In this document: positions 18,300 to 27,400 of the stretch, piece after piece
Layout: every line of letters starts with the position of its first letter
Position numbering within the stretch: position 1 is the first letter of the stretch
Virus record (IMG/VR): IMGVR_UViG_3300044800_000186
Span: 1 to 29,372 of that record
From: a virus
DNA length: 29,372 bases
Reading direction: 5' to 3' (one strand)
The notes under the pieces: generated by a model
The model's input: only the letters and a program-made list of their open reading frames with translations
Told to the model about the DNA's origin: nothing
Databases searched by the model: none
Made by a program: the position numbers and the translations under genes

Positions 18300-20708
18300 A
18301 TGACCATCGCCTTCGATAGCGCAACCCAGGGCAACAACGGGCCGGGTTGGAGTTCGACGAGCCTGACCGTTGCCCACACAGCGAGCGGAGTCAACCGCAT
18401 CGTTTTTGTGGGCATCATGGGCTCGGTAACTGACACTTTGACCGGGTGCACCTACGACGGCAATGCGATGACGCTGGTCAACAAGGCGCAGATTTCCGGT
18501 GACCGCTGGGGGTATTTGTTCTACTACCTCGACCCGCCGACCGGCTCGAAGAACGTGATCGTCACGTTCTCGGGCAACACTGCGATCGGCATGACCATCG
18601 CGAGCTACACGGGCGCGATGCAGAAGGCGCCGGAGGCGAGCGCCACGGCCACCGGCTCGGGAACGGCCGTGACGGGTACGGTGACGACCATAGCTGATAA
18701 TGCTTGGATGGTGATGTGGTCGCAGAACAATTCAAATGTGTACACGGCCGGCACGGGCACGACCGACCGCACCACGAGTGAAGGCCGCGATCTATTCGAC
18801 AGCAACGGGGCCATCACGCCGGCGGGTAGCCACTCGCTCTACGCCACCATCAGTGGCGGGGGAACCCCGCAGTGGGCTGCCGTGTCGGCATCGTTCGCGC
18901 CGGCGAACATGAGCATGAGTGTATCGGCAGCCGGCAGCGTAAGCGTGGCGCGGTTGGCGACCCGGTATCAGACGTTCGCGGTAAGCGCGGCGGGTTCGGT
19001 ATCGCTGGCTCTTGGAAAAGTCTACTCGAAGATTCTGTCGGTAACGGCGAGCGGCGCGGCGTCGCTTGCAAAAGTTATGACCTGCGTCCGCTCGCTCGCC
19101 GTAACGGCGGCCTCGTCGGTGAGCATCATCAAGACCTTTTTCAAAACTCTCGTCGTGGGCGGAAGCACCACCGTAGGCCCGAACTCGCCGGGCACAATGG
19201 CAGATGATGCAACAGTCGGAACGGTGGCGTGGGGCAATCCTGACAGTGCGAAGGTGAGTGATGATGTGTATACGAGTGCGGCCATCGGTACGAGTGGCAC
19301 AAGTCATTATCTAAAAGCCACCAATTTTGGTTTTTCTATTCCCACGGGAGCAACAATAAATGGCATTTTAGTTGAGATTGAACGCAAAGCAGGTTCTATA
19401 ACTTATGGTAAAGCAATAAATGATAATATCGTTTCTATTATTAAATCGGATGGTTCTATTGGGACAACAAATAAAAAATTAACTCCAGACTGGGATATAA
19501 CAGAAGCATATTTTTCCTATGGTTCATCATCTGATTTGTGGGGAGAAACTTGGGACAATACAAAAATAAATGATATTGATTTTGGAGTAGCTCTATCTAT
19601 TGTTAGTAATAATATGGGTTCATCAGTGGGTTACGTTGACCACATCCGCATCACGGTTTATTACACGACTAGTGGCGCGGTAGTTTCTCTCGACAAGGTG
19701 CCCGCAAAAATCTTCGCGGTCACGGCATCGGCCTCCGTTTCCCTTTCAAAACTAGCCACCTTTTTCAAAACCTTGACCGTGAGCGCGTCCACAGCCGTGA
19801 GTTTCGCGAGGACTGTTCTTAAAGCCTTGGCGACCACAGCCACGGCAGTCGTATGTCTCGACAAGCTATTGGCGAAAATCCTCTCCGTCACTGCCTCGGC
19901 TTCGGTGAGCATCTCGCGGATGTTCTCTAAGAGCCTGATCGTTGCGGCGAGTGCCACCATCTCGCTCTCGAAGGCTGCGGTTTATATGAAGACCTTCGCC
20001 GTGTCCGCTGTCTCCTCCGTGTCAATGACGTTCGGAAAGGTGTATGCGAAAGTTCTTGCGGTCACCGCTTCCGCCTCGGTGTCCCTAGCCCAACTGCGTA
20101 CCTATCTGAAGACGCTCACAGTGACCGCTACCGCCGCCGTTTCGAGAATATCCACGTTGTATAAAACGCTTTCCGCTTCTGCGACCGCTGTTGTTTCCCT
20201 TGCTTCTACGAAGTTTAAGGCAATGACCCTTCAAGTCGTGGCTACCGCGCAAACTGTTCTGTCGCGCACTGCCAGTTTTTACAGAACGCTCTCCGTGACA
20301 GCGGGGGCTTCCGTTGTTCTGGCCAAGATAGTCACCTTTTATCGCTCAATCCTTGCCAGCGCCTCGGCTTCCGTGATTCTCTCAAAAGCCAGAATCGTCG
20401 TACAGACTTTGACGGCGACGGCGACGGCGGTGGTGTCGCTTGCGAAGGGACAGCTATTTCAAAAAGTGCTTGCGGTGACGGGAACTGCGGTTACGTCGGT
20501 GGCGCGGGTTGCCACGCACGTTCGGACACTCACGGTGACGGTGTTGGCGAAAATGAAGTTGCTCATCAACGGAACGTCGAGTTTCTGGTCTGACCCATTT
20601 CCGAAGAAAGGGGACAGTTGGAGTGATGCGTATCCTGCGACGGCTGATAGCTGGAGCGACAAATATCCCCCAAAGGGCGGCGCGTGGTCAGATAAATACC
20701 CATCATGA
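18300..20708 (+). CDS. Repeat-rich tail fibre / adhesin
   Basis: In this 802-aa protein, residues 1-200 form a beta-sandwich-like N-terminal domain (GCTYDGNAMTLVNKA). From about 203 to 290 and again from about 457 to 755 the chain is a string of some 20 short repeats of 17-21 aa with the pattern K-T-L-x-V-T-A-x-A-S-V-S-L-x-K. Residues about 292-455 are a separate domain (YLKATNFGFSIPTGATINGI) encoded by markedly AT-rich DNA. The C-terminus is an exact 11-aa tandem repeat WSDxYPxxxxx. There is no chaperone or peptidase motif. An in-frame GTG at 18294 is an alternative start. It is probably the receptor-binding fibre. Confidence 0.75.
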   Translation: MTIAFDSATQGNNGPGWSSTSLTVAHTASGVNRIVFVGIMGSVTDTLTGCTYDGNAMTLVNKAQISGDRWGYLFYYLDPPTGSKNVIVTFSGNTAIGMTIASYTGAMQKAPEASATATGSGTAVTGTVTTIADNAWMVMWSQNNSNVYTAGTGTTDRTTSEGRDLFDSNGAITPAGSHSLYATISGGGTPQWAAVSASFAPANMSMSVSAAGSVSVARLATRYQTFAVSAAGSVSLALGKVYSKILSVTASGAASLAKVMTCVRSLAVTAASSVSIIKTFFKTLVVGGSTTVGPNSPGTMADDATVGTVAWGNPDSAKVSDDVYTSAAIGTSGTSHYLKATNFGFSIPTGATINGILVEIERKAGSITYGKAINDNIVSIIKSDGSIGTTNKKLTPDWDITEAYFSYGSSSDLWGETWDNTKINDIDFGVALSIVSNNMGSSVGYVDHIRITVYYTTSGAVVSLDKVPAKIFAVTASASVSLSKLATFFKTLTVSASTAVSFARTVLKALATTATAVVCLDKLLAKILSVTASASVSISRMFSKSLIVAASATISLSKAAVYMKTFAVSAVSSVSMTFGKVYAKVLAVTASASVSLAQLRTYLKTLTVTATAAVSRISTLYKTLSASATAVVSLASTKFKAMTLQVVATAQTVLSRTASFYRTLSVTAGASVVLAKIVTFYRSILASASASVILSKARIVVQTLTATATAVVSLAKGQLFQKVLAVTGTAVTSVARVATHVRTLTVTVLAKMKLLINGTSSFWSDPFPKKGDSWSDAYPATADSWSDKYPPKGGAWSDKYPS
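18906..20560 (+). repeat. Array of ~20 degenerate 17-21-aa beta repeats
   Basis: Protein-level repeats such as KILSVTASASVSISRMFS, KVLAVTASASVSLAQLRTY and TLTATATAVVSLAKGQLFQ. The array is interrupted at about 19170-19670 by an unrelated domain. DNA copies are well diverged, so the array is not freshly amplified. Confidence 0.75.
19290..19640 (+). other. AT-rich inserted domain within the fibre gene
   Basis: The reading frame continues, but the base composition drops sharply (for example TTTTTCTATT, ATAAATGATAATATC and AATAAAAAATT) compared with the GC-rich flanks. Codons shift to A/T endings. This is a mosaic block acquired by recombination, inserted in the repeat array. Confidence 0.75.
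20586..20705 (+). repeat. 33-bp tandem coding repeat (WSDxYP)
   Basis: TGG codons lie at 20586, 20619, 20652 and 20685, exactly 33 bp apart. The units read WSDPFPKKGDS, WSDAYPATADS, WSDKYPPKGGA, WSDKYPS. It forms the extreme C-terminus of the fibre. Confidence 0.85.
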
Positions 20709-22399
20709 CCAAGACCATCCCCTTCGGCAACGTCTACGGCTTCGGCAACAACCGCTCCATCCGGCGGCTGGGCAAGCGTTTCATCATCATCGAGTCCTAC
20801 TACTCCCAGGGCATGCGGAAGTCGATGTTCGGCATAACTCCGGTCTACGTCGTTTCGAAGGTGAAGAGCAGCGACGACATCTCCGGACTGGGAAACATCA
20901 AGTATTTCGCTCAGATGGGCATTTACCTCTATGCCCAGGACGATGTGGGAAAGGTTTACAAGGAAGCGACTGCGGGACAGCTTGACTTCGGAGCCGCGGT
21001 TCACAGTCCCGGCGGAAACGGCTCGGGGATGATAGGGGATCAGAAGGGGAGGCTTTTATACGCCAACGGTGCGACCAACGCCAATCTCGGGATGTACGAC
21101 GGTTCGACCTGGACGGACAGCTGGCAGTCGCTTCAGTCGTGGCAGCATCCCATGGATCTGTACGAGGACTTGGTGGTCATCGGGAACAAGAACAATGTGG
21201 CGGTGCTCTTCACGGACGACAGCTTCAATGCGAGCGCCTTGGGCATGCCTTCAAGCGTGGCCGTGAGCGCGGTCCGCACGGGACAGAAGGGAATCTTAAT
21301 CGGTGCCAATCTGGGCTACGACGGAATCCTGATCCTGTGGGACGGCAATGCCACGCGCTCCTTGGCTCCGTGGATCTGGACGCGGGGCCAGGTGCTTTCG
21401 ATCGAACGCTACCACACAGGCTGGCTGGTCGTAACCCAGAAGGAGATCCTGTTCACGAACGGTTACACGACGACGGTGCTCTTTGAGTTCATCGACAGCC
21501 CGTTCAGCTTCTCGAACTGGGTTGTGAATCCGCAGGGCACGCTGGTCGTGAACGACAAGCTGATCATCCTTCAGCAGGAACAGATAACGCAGCAGACGTC
21601 CGAATTCGGGCGTATGAAGCCAGGCGTTTACATTTTCGACATCGGGATGAAAACGTTCGAATTCGCGCCGGTGCACACCCAAAATACGATTACCGTTATC
21701 CCGCAGGCAATTTTCATGACCAAGTCCTACAGCCAGAGCATCGTGCTGGGCTACACTGACGTCGCACTCAGCAAAAACTACATCAGCACGCTGGGTACGA
21801 GCGGGCCTTCAACCGCACTCTACATTTCCGAATCCGTGGCATCGGGTGCGACGGAAAAAAGCGCCGAGATGGTGGCTTTGAACTTCGGCGTCAGCACCGA
21901 AAAAGCGGATGCCCAGCCGCTTACCTTCACCGTTTCAGCGAAGGTCTACAACTTCAAGCGCCCACTGTGGAGCCGGCAGGTGACAACGGCCTCGACCGGA
22001 AGCAAGAGCACGGTCCGCGTGGACGCGACCGCGGCGAACATGAACCAGGCCAAAGCCGGCGATGAGGTTACGATCCTTCAGGGTTTGAACGCGGGACAAA
22101 TTCGGCACATCACATCTATCGCCAATCCAGGCGCCTCGAACGAAACCTGGACGCTCGACAGCGATCTGCCGAACGTCAGCGAAGTCGGTATCTGGATGAA
22201 CGTGCAGCCGTTCGTTCTCCTGGACAAGAAACAGACGTTCACGAGTCTGGCCGAAATGCGGAAGGTGGTTTTCAACGCCAGCACCTCGGTCACCGGCAAG
22301 GAATTTCTGGTAAAGGTCGTTTTCGAAGATATGTCCGGCGTCCAACCCGAGATGCACGATTCGCTGTTCCAGTATCAGGACCTGGGCATTCAAACCTAA
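20705..22399 (+). CDS. Tail hub / propeller-like structural protein
   Basis: In this 564-aa protein, residues 1-390 are a succession of beta strands with Gly/Asp turns (GNIKYFAQMGIYLYAQDDVG, DLYEDLVVIGNKNNVAVLFT), consistent with a beta-propeller. Residues about 430-490 (STVRVDATAANMNQAKAGDE) are a small beta domain, and the end is a further sheet. It starts four bases before the fibre stop ends. Podovirus tails have a propeller-like hub or needle-plug protein in this place, but a specific homologue cannot be named. Confidence 0.6.
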   Translation: MTKTIPFGNVYGFGNNRSIRRLGKRFIIIESYYSQGMRKSMFGITPVYVVSKVKSSDDISGLGNIKYFAQMGIYLYAQDDVGKVYKEATAGQLDFGAAVHSPGGNGSGMIGDQKGRLLYANGATNANLGMYDGSTWTDSWQSLQSWQHPMDLYEDLVVIGNKNNVAVLFTDDSFNASALGMPSSVAVSAVRTGQKGILIGANLGYDGILILWDGNATRSLAPWIWTRGQVLSIERYHTGWLVVTQKEILFTNGYTTTVLFEFIDSPFSFSNWVVNPQGTLVVNDKLIILQQEQITQQTSEFGRMKPGVYIFDIGMKTFEFAPVHTQNTITVIPQAIFMTKSYSQSIVLGYTDVALSKNYISTLGTSGPSTALYISESVASGATEKSAEMVALNFGVSTEKADAQPLTFTVSAKVYNFKRPLWSRQVTTASTGSKSTVRVDATAANMNQAKAGDEVTILQGLNAGQIRHITSIANPGASNETWTLDSDLPNVSEVGIWMNVQPFVLLDKKQTFTSLAEMRKVVFNASTSVTGKEFLVKVVFEDMSGVQPEMHDSLFQYQDLGIQT

Positions 22400-22623
22400 T
22401 GGACATGCCACAAGAGGAGACCAAGCCGAGCACCTTCGCGGAATTGGTAGATCAACTGGATCCGATACTGAACGCGATCCGGCGCATCCGCGCGCCCCTG
22501 ACCGCCGCTCCCACATTCACTCCGAAAAACTTCCTGGAGCAGATTCAGTTCTACGATTACGGAGGGGTGCAGAAACTGTACCTCTACATCAACAAGGTTT
22601 GGCGGAGTGTCACGCTAACGTGA
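22399..22623 (+). CDS. Small tail-associated protein
   Basis: This 74-aa protein overlaps the hub stop by TAATG. It has an N-terminal helix (FAELVDQLDPILNAIRRIRA) and a C-terminal beta hairpin ending QKLYLYINKVWRSVTLT, a motif seen at the ends of many phage structural proteins. The next promoter starts right after its stop codon. Confidence 0.6.
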   Translation: MDMPQEETKPSTFAELVDQLDPILNAIRRIRAPLTAAPTFTPKNFLEQIQFYDYGGVQKLYLYINKVWRSVTLT

Positions 22624-22624
22624 T

Positions 22625-22652
22625 TTGACACCTAAAAGTCAAGGTCTACAAT
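22625..22652 (+). promoter_or_regulatory. Sigma70-like promoter (TTGACA-N16-TACAAT)
   Basis: TTGACA (22625-22630) and TACAAT (22647-22652), 16 bp apart. The expected start near 22659 leaves only about eight bases before the ATG at 22667. It drives the connector and ejection genes. Confidence 0.8.
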
Positions 22653-22666
22653 TAACCTATAACACC

Positions 22667-23413
22667 ATGCTTTTTTCCGAATCAAAACAATCTCTCGCGA
22701 GACTCTTGAACATCAATTACGCGAACATCGCGAATGACGCGCTTTTCTCGGACGCGGATCTGGGCGACTACATTCAGACCGGAGTGAACCGCGCATGGGA
22801 CGCGTACCCGTGGAGCTTCACCGAGGGGGCGAAACGGATGACCGCCGCGGTCGATCCGAGCACCGGACTCTTACCTGTCTATATCATGTATCCCGAAACC
22901 TTCGAGGATGAGAGCGCGAAACGTTTGATCATAACGGGCAAGGGCGAGTTCGAAAAAATATCCTTCGCGGATTACCAGAAATTCTTGGACGACAATCCGC
23001 TCGCCACGGACAAACTTTGGGCCGACTACAACCGCAGGATATTCGTCAATAAGAATGCTTACTCCATCGGCGACGAGGTAAGCATATGGGGCAAGATCCG
23101 CGCGATGACGCTCACGAACGCCAACGACACGCTGCCTTTCTCTCCCGATACCGACAACGAGGAGAACAGCGGCAACAAAGCGATCGTGCGGCTGGCTTAC
23201 GCCGGCGTGTTGAGTTCCGACAAAAAGAAGGAGTACGCCCAAGGCTCGGTGGAGGAAAAGAGCGCGCTCGAAATGCTGGCAGCCCTCTGGGCTCCGATGG
23301 GCCAGCGGAGGGCGGCCGAACAACCTAAGGACCGTCCGTTCTTCAACGTGCCCGATCTGTTTCCGCGAAGAGGCTCGGGGCCGACGAGCCGGAACATAGG
23401 CAACTTCCCATAG
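22667..23413 (+). CDS. Head-tail connector/adaptor-like protein
   Basis: This 248-aa protein begins MLFSESKQSLARLLNINYAN; YIQTGVNRAWDAYPWSFTEG (about 38-57) resembles the helical start of podovirus adaptor (P22 gp4-like) proteins. Middle strands (RLIITGKGEFEKISFADYQK) and a C-terminal arm with KSALEMLAALWAPMGQRR follow. The start is ATG 22667. A TTG at 22625 is in frame but lies in the promoter. There is no Shine-Dalgarno, in keeping with the near-leaderless transcript. Confidence 0.6.
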   Translation: MLFSESKQSLARLLNINYANIANDALFSDADLGDYIQTGVNRAWDAYPWSFTEGAKRMTAAVDPSTGLLPVYIMYPETFEDESAKRLIITGKGEFEKISFADYQKFLDDNPLATDKLWADYNRRIFVNKNAYSIGDEVSIWGKIRAMTLTNANDTLPFSPDTDNEENSGNKAIVRLAYAGVLSSDKKKEYAQGSVEEKSALEMLAALWAPMGQRRAAEQPKDRPFFNVPDLFPRRGSGPTSRNIGNFP

Positions 23414-23417
23414 TTCA

Positions 23418-24416
23418 ATGCCCGTAGATTTAACCTTCCACGCAGGCGTCGAGACGCCTGAGCAGTACAATGCGCGCGTCGCTGCGGGGCGCGGAGATAC
23501 GCCCGAGGAACTTGGTTCGATGAATCAGGCAACGAGCACCGCTTACGGAGCAGCGAAAGCTCCGGTTCCCGCACCGGACACTGCGGCGGCAACCGACACG
23601 AACGGATTGACCTCGGCCGACTACGAAAAAGCCGCCAAGGAACTCGGCTACGACAGCTATGCTGCGTTCACCCAGGACGTGTTCGCGAAGCCTTCCCAGA
23701 GTACGCAGGACTTCTACAACAGTGCCTACAGCACCGCCGGTTTGGATGCTGTGGCGAACGAAATAAATTCCCGGCAGAACGACCTCGCGACCGCAACGAG
23801 CAGCATCAACGAGAATCCGTGGCTCCACGAAGCGTCCCGCGTTGGTCGAGTTCGGAATCTCACTAACCTCGCGAACGCGAATATCAAGAACCTCCAGAGC
23901 GACTACAAGACGAAGCTCACGGCGGTGGAAGATGTGGTTAAGAAACACGCGACCGACCTGACGGAGAACGACAAGCTGAACCAGTTGAAACTGAAGCACC
24001 TCGAAACGCTCGCAAAGGCCAGCGCGTCAGACCGCACAGCCGCGACGAAGGCAGACCAAGCAACGGTGAAGGAAGAGAATGCACCACCCAAGACGCTGAA
24101 GGCCGGGAATACCGTCTACGCCTGGAATCCCGCAAGCAAGCAGTTCGAGCAGCAGTTCACGGCGGCTACGACGCCAAAAACGGCCAAAGAATTCAACTTT
24201 ACTCCGAAGCAGTTGCTCACGCTCCAGACCAGAGGACTGGATTCAGCGAGCGCGAACGGAATCCTCGCTGATATCAAAGCCGGGCACGACCTCGAAAGCA
24301 TCCGGCAGAACATGAAGAGCCAGAAATTGGACCCCGGACTCTTGGACCAGGTGATGTATTACGTCGATCCGCAGCACAACAAGCCCTCGACGGCATCGAC
24401 GGTCGTTACCTATTAA
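23418..24416 (+). CDS. Internal virion / ejection-type protein
   Basis: This 332-aa protein is low in hydrophobicity and rich in Ala/Thr/Asn/Gln. It has an early disordered stretch (about 40-70), a helical centre (NANIKNLQSDYKTKLTAVED, KLNQLKLKHLETLAKASASD) and a C-terminal helical part (PKQLLTLQTRGLDSASANGI). It precedes the 1219-aa protein, as the smaller ejection proteins do in podoviruses. No enzyme motif is visible. Confidence 0.6.
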   Translation: MPVDLTFHAGVETPEQYNARVAAGRGDTPEELGSMNQATSTAYGAAKAPVPAPDTAAATDTNGLTSADYEKAAKELGYDSYAAFTQDVFAKPSQSTQDFYNSAYSTAGLDAVANEINSRQNDLATATSSINENPWLHEASRVGRVRNLTNLANANIKNLQSDYKTKLTAVEDVVKKHATDLTENDKLNQLKLKHLETLAKASASDRTAATKADQATVKEENAPPKTLKAGNTVYAWNPASKQFEQQFTAATTPKTAKEFNFTPKQLLTLQTRGLDSASANGILADIKAGHDLESIRQNMKSQKLDPGLLDQVMYYVDPQHNKPSTASTVVTY

Positions 24417-24422
24417 CGTGGA

Positions 24423-27400
24423 ATGCCCTACATACCGCTCTCAGCAGGTGGAGCACCGACAGGGACCTACACGCCGCTTGTAGCTAAGGGCGTAGCTCCT
24501 ACTCCTGCACCGGCACCCTCGGCCGGATACGTTCCGCTTTCAGGAAAAGCCGCGCCCGTTTCGACGGTAACTCCAACTTCGCCCACCTTCCAAGGCGCCG
24601 GCTATGGAGCTTCCAACATCAAAGATGTCTCCGGCAAGCCGCTACTCACCTACGAAAACGAGCAGGCCAAATCGAGCCAGCTGCTTTCCGACCGAACAGC
24701 GTTGCCCTTCGACTTCACCAAGCCGCAGAAGATAACACCCGAAATGCTCAAGAACGGGCGGATGCCCGAGAGTGTGAGCGCGGCGATTAAAAGTTCCGTG
24801 GGAGGCACGGCCGCGCAGGAACTCGACCACATCATGCCGCTCGAACTCGGCGGCTCGAATCAAAAAAGCAATCTCCATCTCGAAGCGAACGTTCCCGGAA
24901 CGAGGAACACGCCGACCGACCCCCTGGAGAATCAGTTGGCTCGGAAGGCGATGAACGGCGAGATATCCGTCCTCGACGCATGGCGGCAGATGGCAAAGGC
25001 AAAGAATCTGCCATTGAGAGAAGATCAGCAGACGCAACGGACAGGAGGTGCTACAGACATCGCGCCGACGTATGAAACCGGCGCAGGCGGAGATGTGTTG
25101 AAGGCGTATCCGTCCACGATGCAGACATTGGTCGATCTGCAGATAGACCCTCTTTCCTTGAAGGCCGATCCTACGAAGGCGATAAGCTCTGCGTGGGACA
25201 GCATAAAGGGTTCGGTGGCGCAGGAGGCAGAGAACATAAAGAATCTCTTCAGTTCAAAGTCAGTGTCTGAAGCGGTCGGCGGCACTGAGAAGACAATCGC
25301 CGGGGCCGCAGTGGCCGTCCTGTCTCCTCTCACCGCACTGTTTTCAGGGGCGGACAAGATTCCCATCCTCGGAACGGTGTCAAGGTTAATCTCGCTGCCT
25401 TTCCAGCTTCTCGGGGATGCAGGGCCGGATACCGCCAAGGTGATAGTGGACAAGCTCTCGATGATCTCCCAGAAGGCCAAGAATGACATTGTGGATGGAA
25501 CAGGGCAGATGCTCGCCCTCGCCGGACAGTTCGCTCTCGGGAAAATCTCGGCTGATGTTCTTTCCGAAAAGAAGGCCGCACTCGAAGCGAGGTTCGGAGC
25601 CGAGGACGCGAAGACGATAGTTGATAAGGCGCAGCAAATGGCGCAAGCAAAGGCGACCGAGACACCGAAGGTGGAGGTGCGAGCACCGGCGGTGGAGACG
25701 ATGCAAACGGCAAGACCGCTTCCCGAAAGCGTTACGCCAAAAGAAACCTCCGTCACACTCGCTTCCGGCCTCAACCTCGGTCTCGACAAGTTCGTGAAGG
25801 AAGATGTCGGCCCAGCACTTTCACGGGTAAAAGAAGCAGGCACGGCGGTTGTCAACGGGCTTCGTGCCGTGAAGGACGCCATCGTCAATATCATAGAGCC
25901 GGCGAAACCCGTTGAGCGTGCGAATCCCGAGGGTTATGCCGCTGCGATGCGCATGATCCACACGCCCGAGGCGGAGGCACTGTCTTTCGATAACGCCCGC
26001 TCGCGCACATTTGATTCAAATTTCAAGAAGCTCGAAGGATGGTTCGGCAAGTATTCCGAGAAGGAGCTGAAGGATTTCAACCTCACGCGCGGTATGCCAG
26101 AGAGTTCCGAAGCGCAGGCACTTCAGCGCGAGGCCGGGGCGAAATTAAGACCTGAACTTCAAGACCCCGCGCTCAAAACCTCTATCAAGGAGGCATCGGA
26201 TTACGTCTACGACTATGCAAAAAAGAACGGCATTGACCTGAACTATTTCGAGGATTATTTCTATGGCACTTACAAAGACGCCGCAAAAGTGTCGAGGTTC
26301 CTCGATTACTGGCGGAGCACGGAACGGTATACGAAAGAGAAAACCCTGCCAACGATCGCCGACGCGGCGAACTTCGGCCTAGAACTCAAGAACCAGAATC
26401 CTATCGCCAACATCCGGAGCGAAATGATGGCCGTGGCCCAGCGGGTAGGATTAAAACAACTCCGCGACCGGATAGAAACGGGGGATATTTCTTCTCTCGG
26501 AACGCTCACGGAAAAGGCGGGTCCCGACCAACTGCGAAACTGGGCAAAGATCAACGATTCCGTATTCAATGGGATGCTTTTTGAGCCGAAGTTCGCCCGT
26601 CTGGTCAACAATCTTATCTCCACAAACAAGGTAAGCTCGAATCTTTTCCTGCGTGGCATCCGGCAGACCACCTACCTTTCACAACAGGTAAAATTCCTTG
26701 GGAGCATCTTCCACATGCAGAATATGCTCCGGGGTTCTATCGCCTCGGAAATGGGGGGAATCGTAAATCCGAAGGGTTGGGCCGACTTTGTGAAATCCTT
26801 CAAGCCCGTGGATGCCACCAATCCTGTTTACAAGGAGTTCGTGAACCTCGGGGGAGGGCACCGCTACAGCATCGAATCGCAGGCAGAATCGCAACTCACG
26901 ACACTGGTGCATCGCATCGAGACCGGAAACTACCTCGGGGGCATATTGAGGATTCCCGCCACGATTCTTGAATCAAAATACATCCCGCCTTCTCCCGGGT
27001 TTATCCACTGGATGTTCGATGATTTCATCCCGAAGCTGAAGTTCGAGAAGTTTCAACAGGACGTGGCTGCAAGAGAAGCGAAACTCGGCCGGGTGCTCAG
27101 GGACCCAGAAAAACTTCGCATCATCAAAAACAATCAGAACTTCTACGGAGAGATGAACGAGCGCCTCTTCGGACGAAGCGGTACGGTGACGAGCGCCTTG
27201 CGTCTCATATTCCAAGCCCCCGGCTACGGCGAGGGCAATTTTCGCGCACTGGCACGGGCAAGCATAGGCGACAAGAAGTCCGCGCAGTTCGTCGTGAATT
27301 CGCTGATCACGACACTCACGGTGAGTACGCTCGGGACGAAGATTTTGACCGGCAACTGGCCTGCCCTGCCCAAGAATCCCGACGATCTCCGCGACCTCTT

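Noticed and set aside
18792-19307. A 171-aa minus-strand frame and other frames across the fibre repeats
   Set aside because: They arise from the repetitive GC-rich coding sequence of the fibre. The fibre frame alone gives consistent repeats and crosses the AT-rich block without stops.
20586-20705. A CRISPR-like short repeat array
   Set aside because: The 33-bp period has no spacers, and the units are in-frame coding repeats of the fibre.
18300-22399. A diversity-generating retroelement target in the fibre or hub
   Set aside because: No reverse transcriptase, template repeat or accessory gene is in the window, and the repeats do not show adenine-directed variation.
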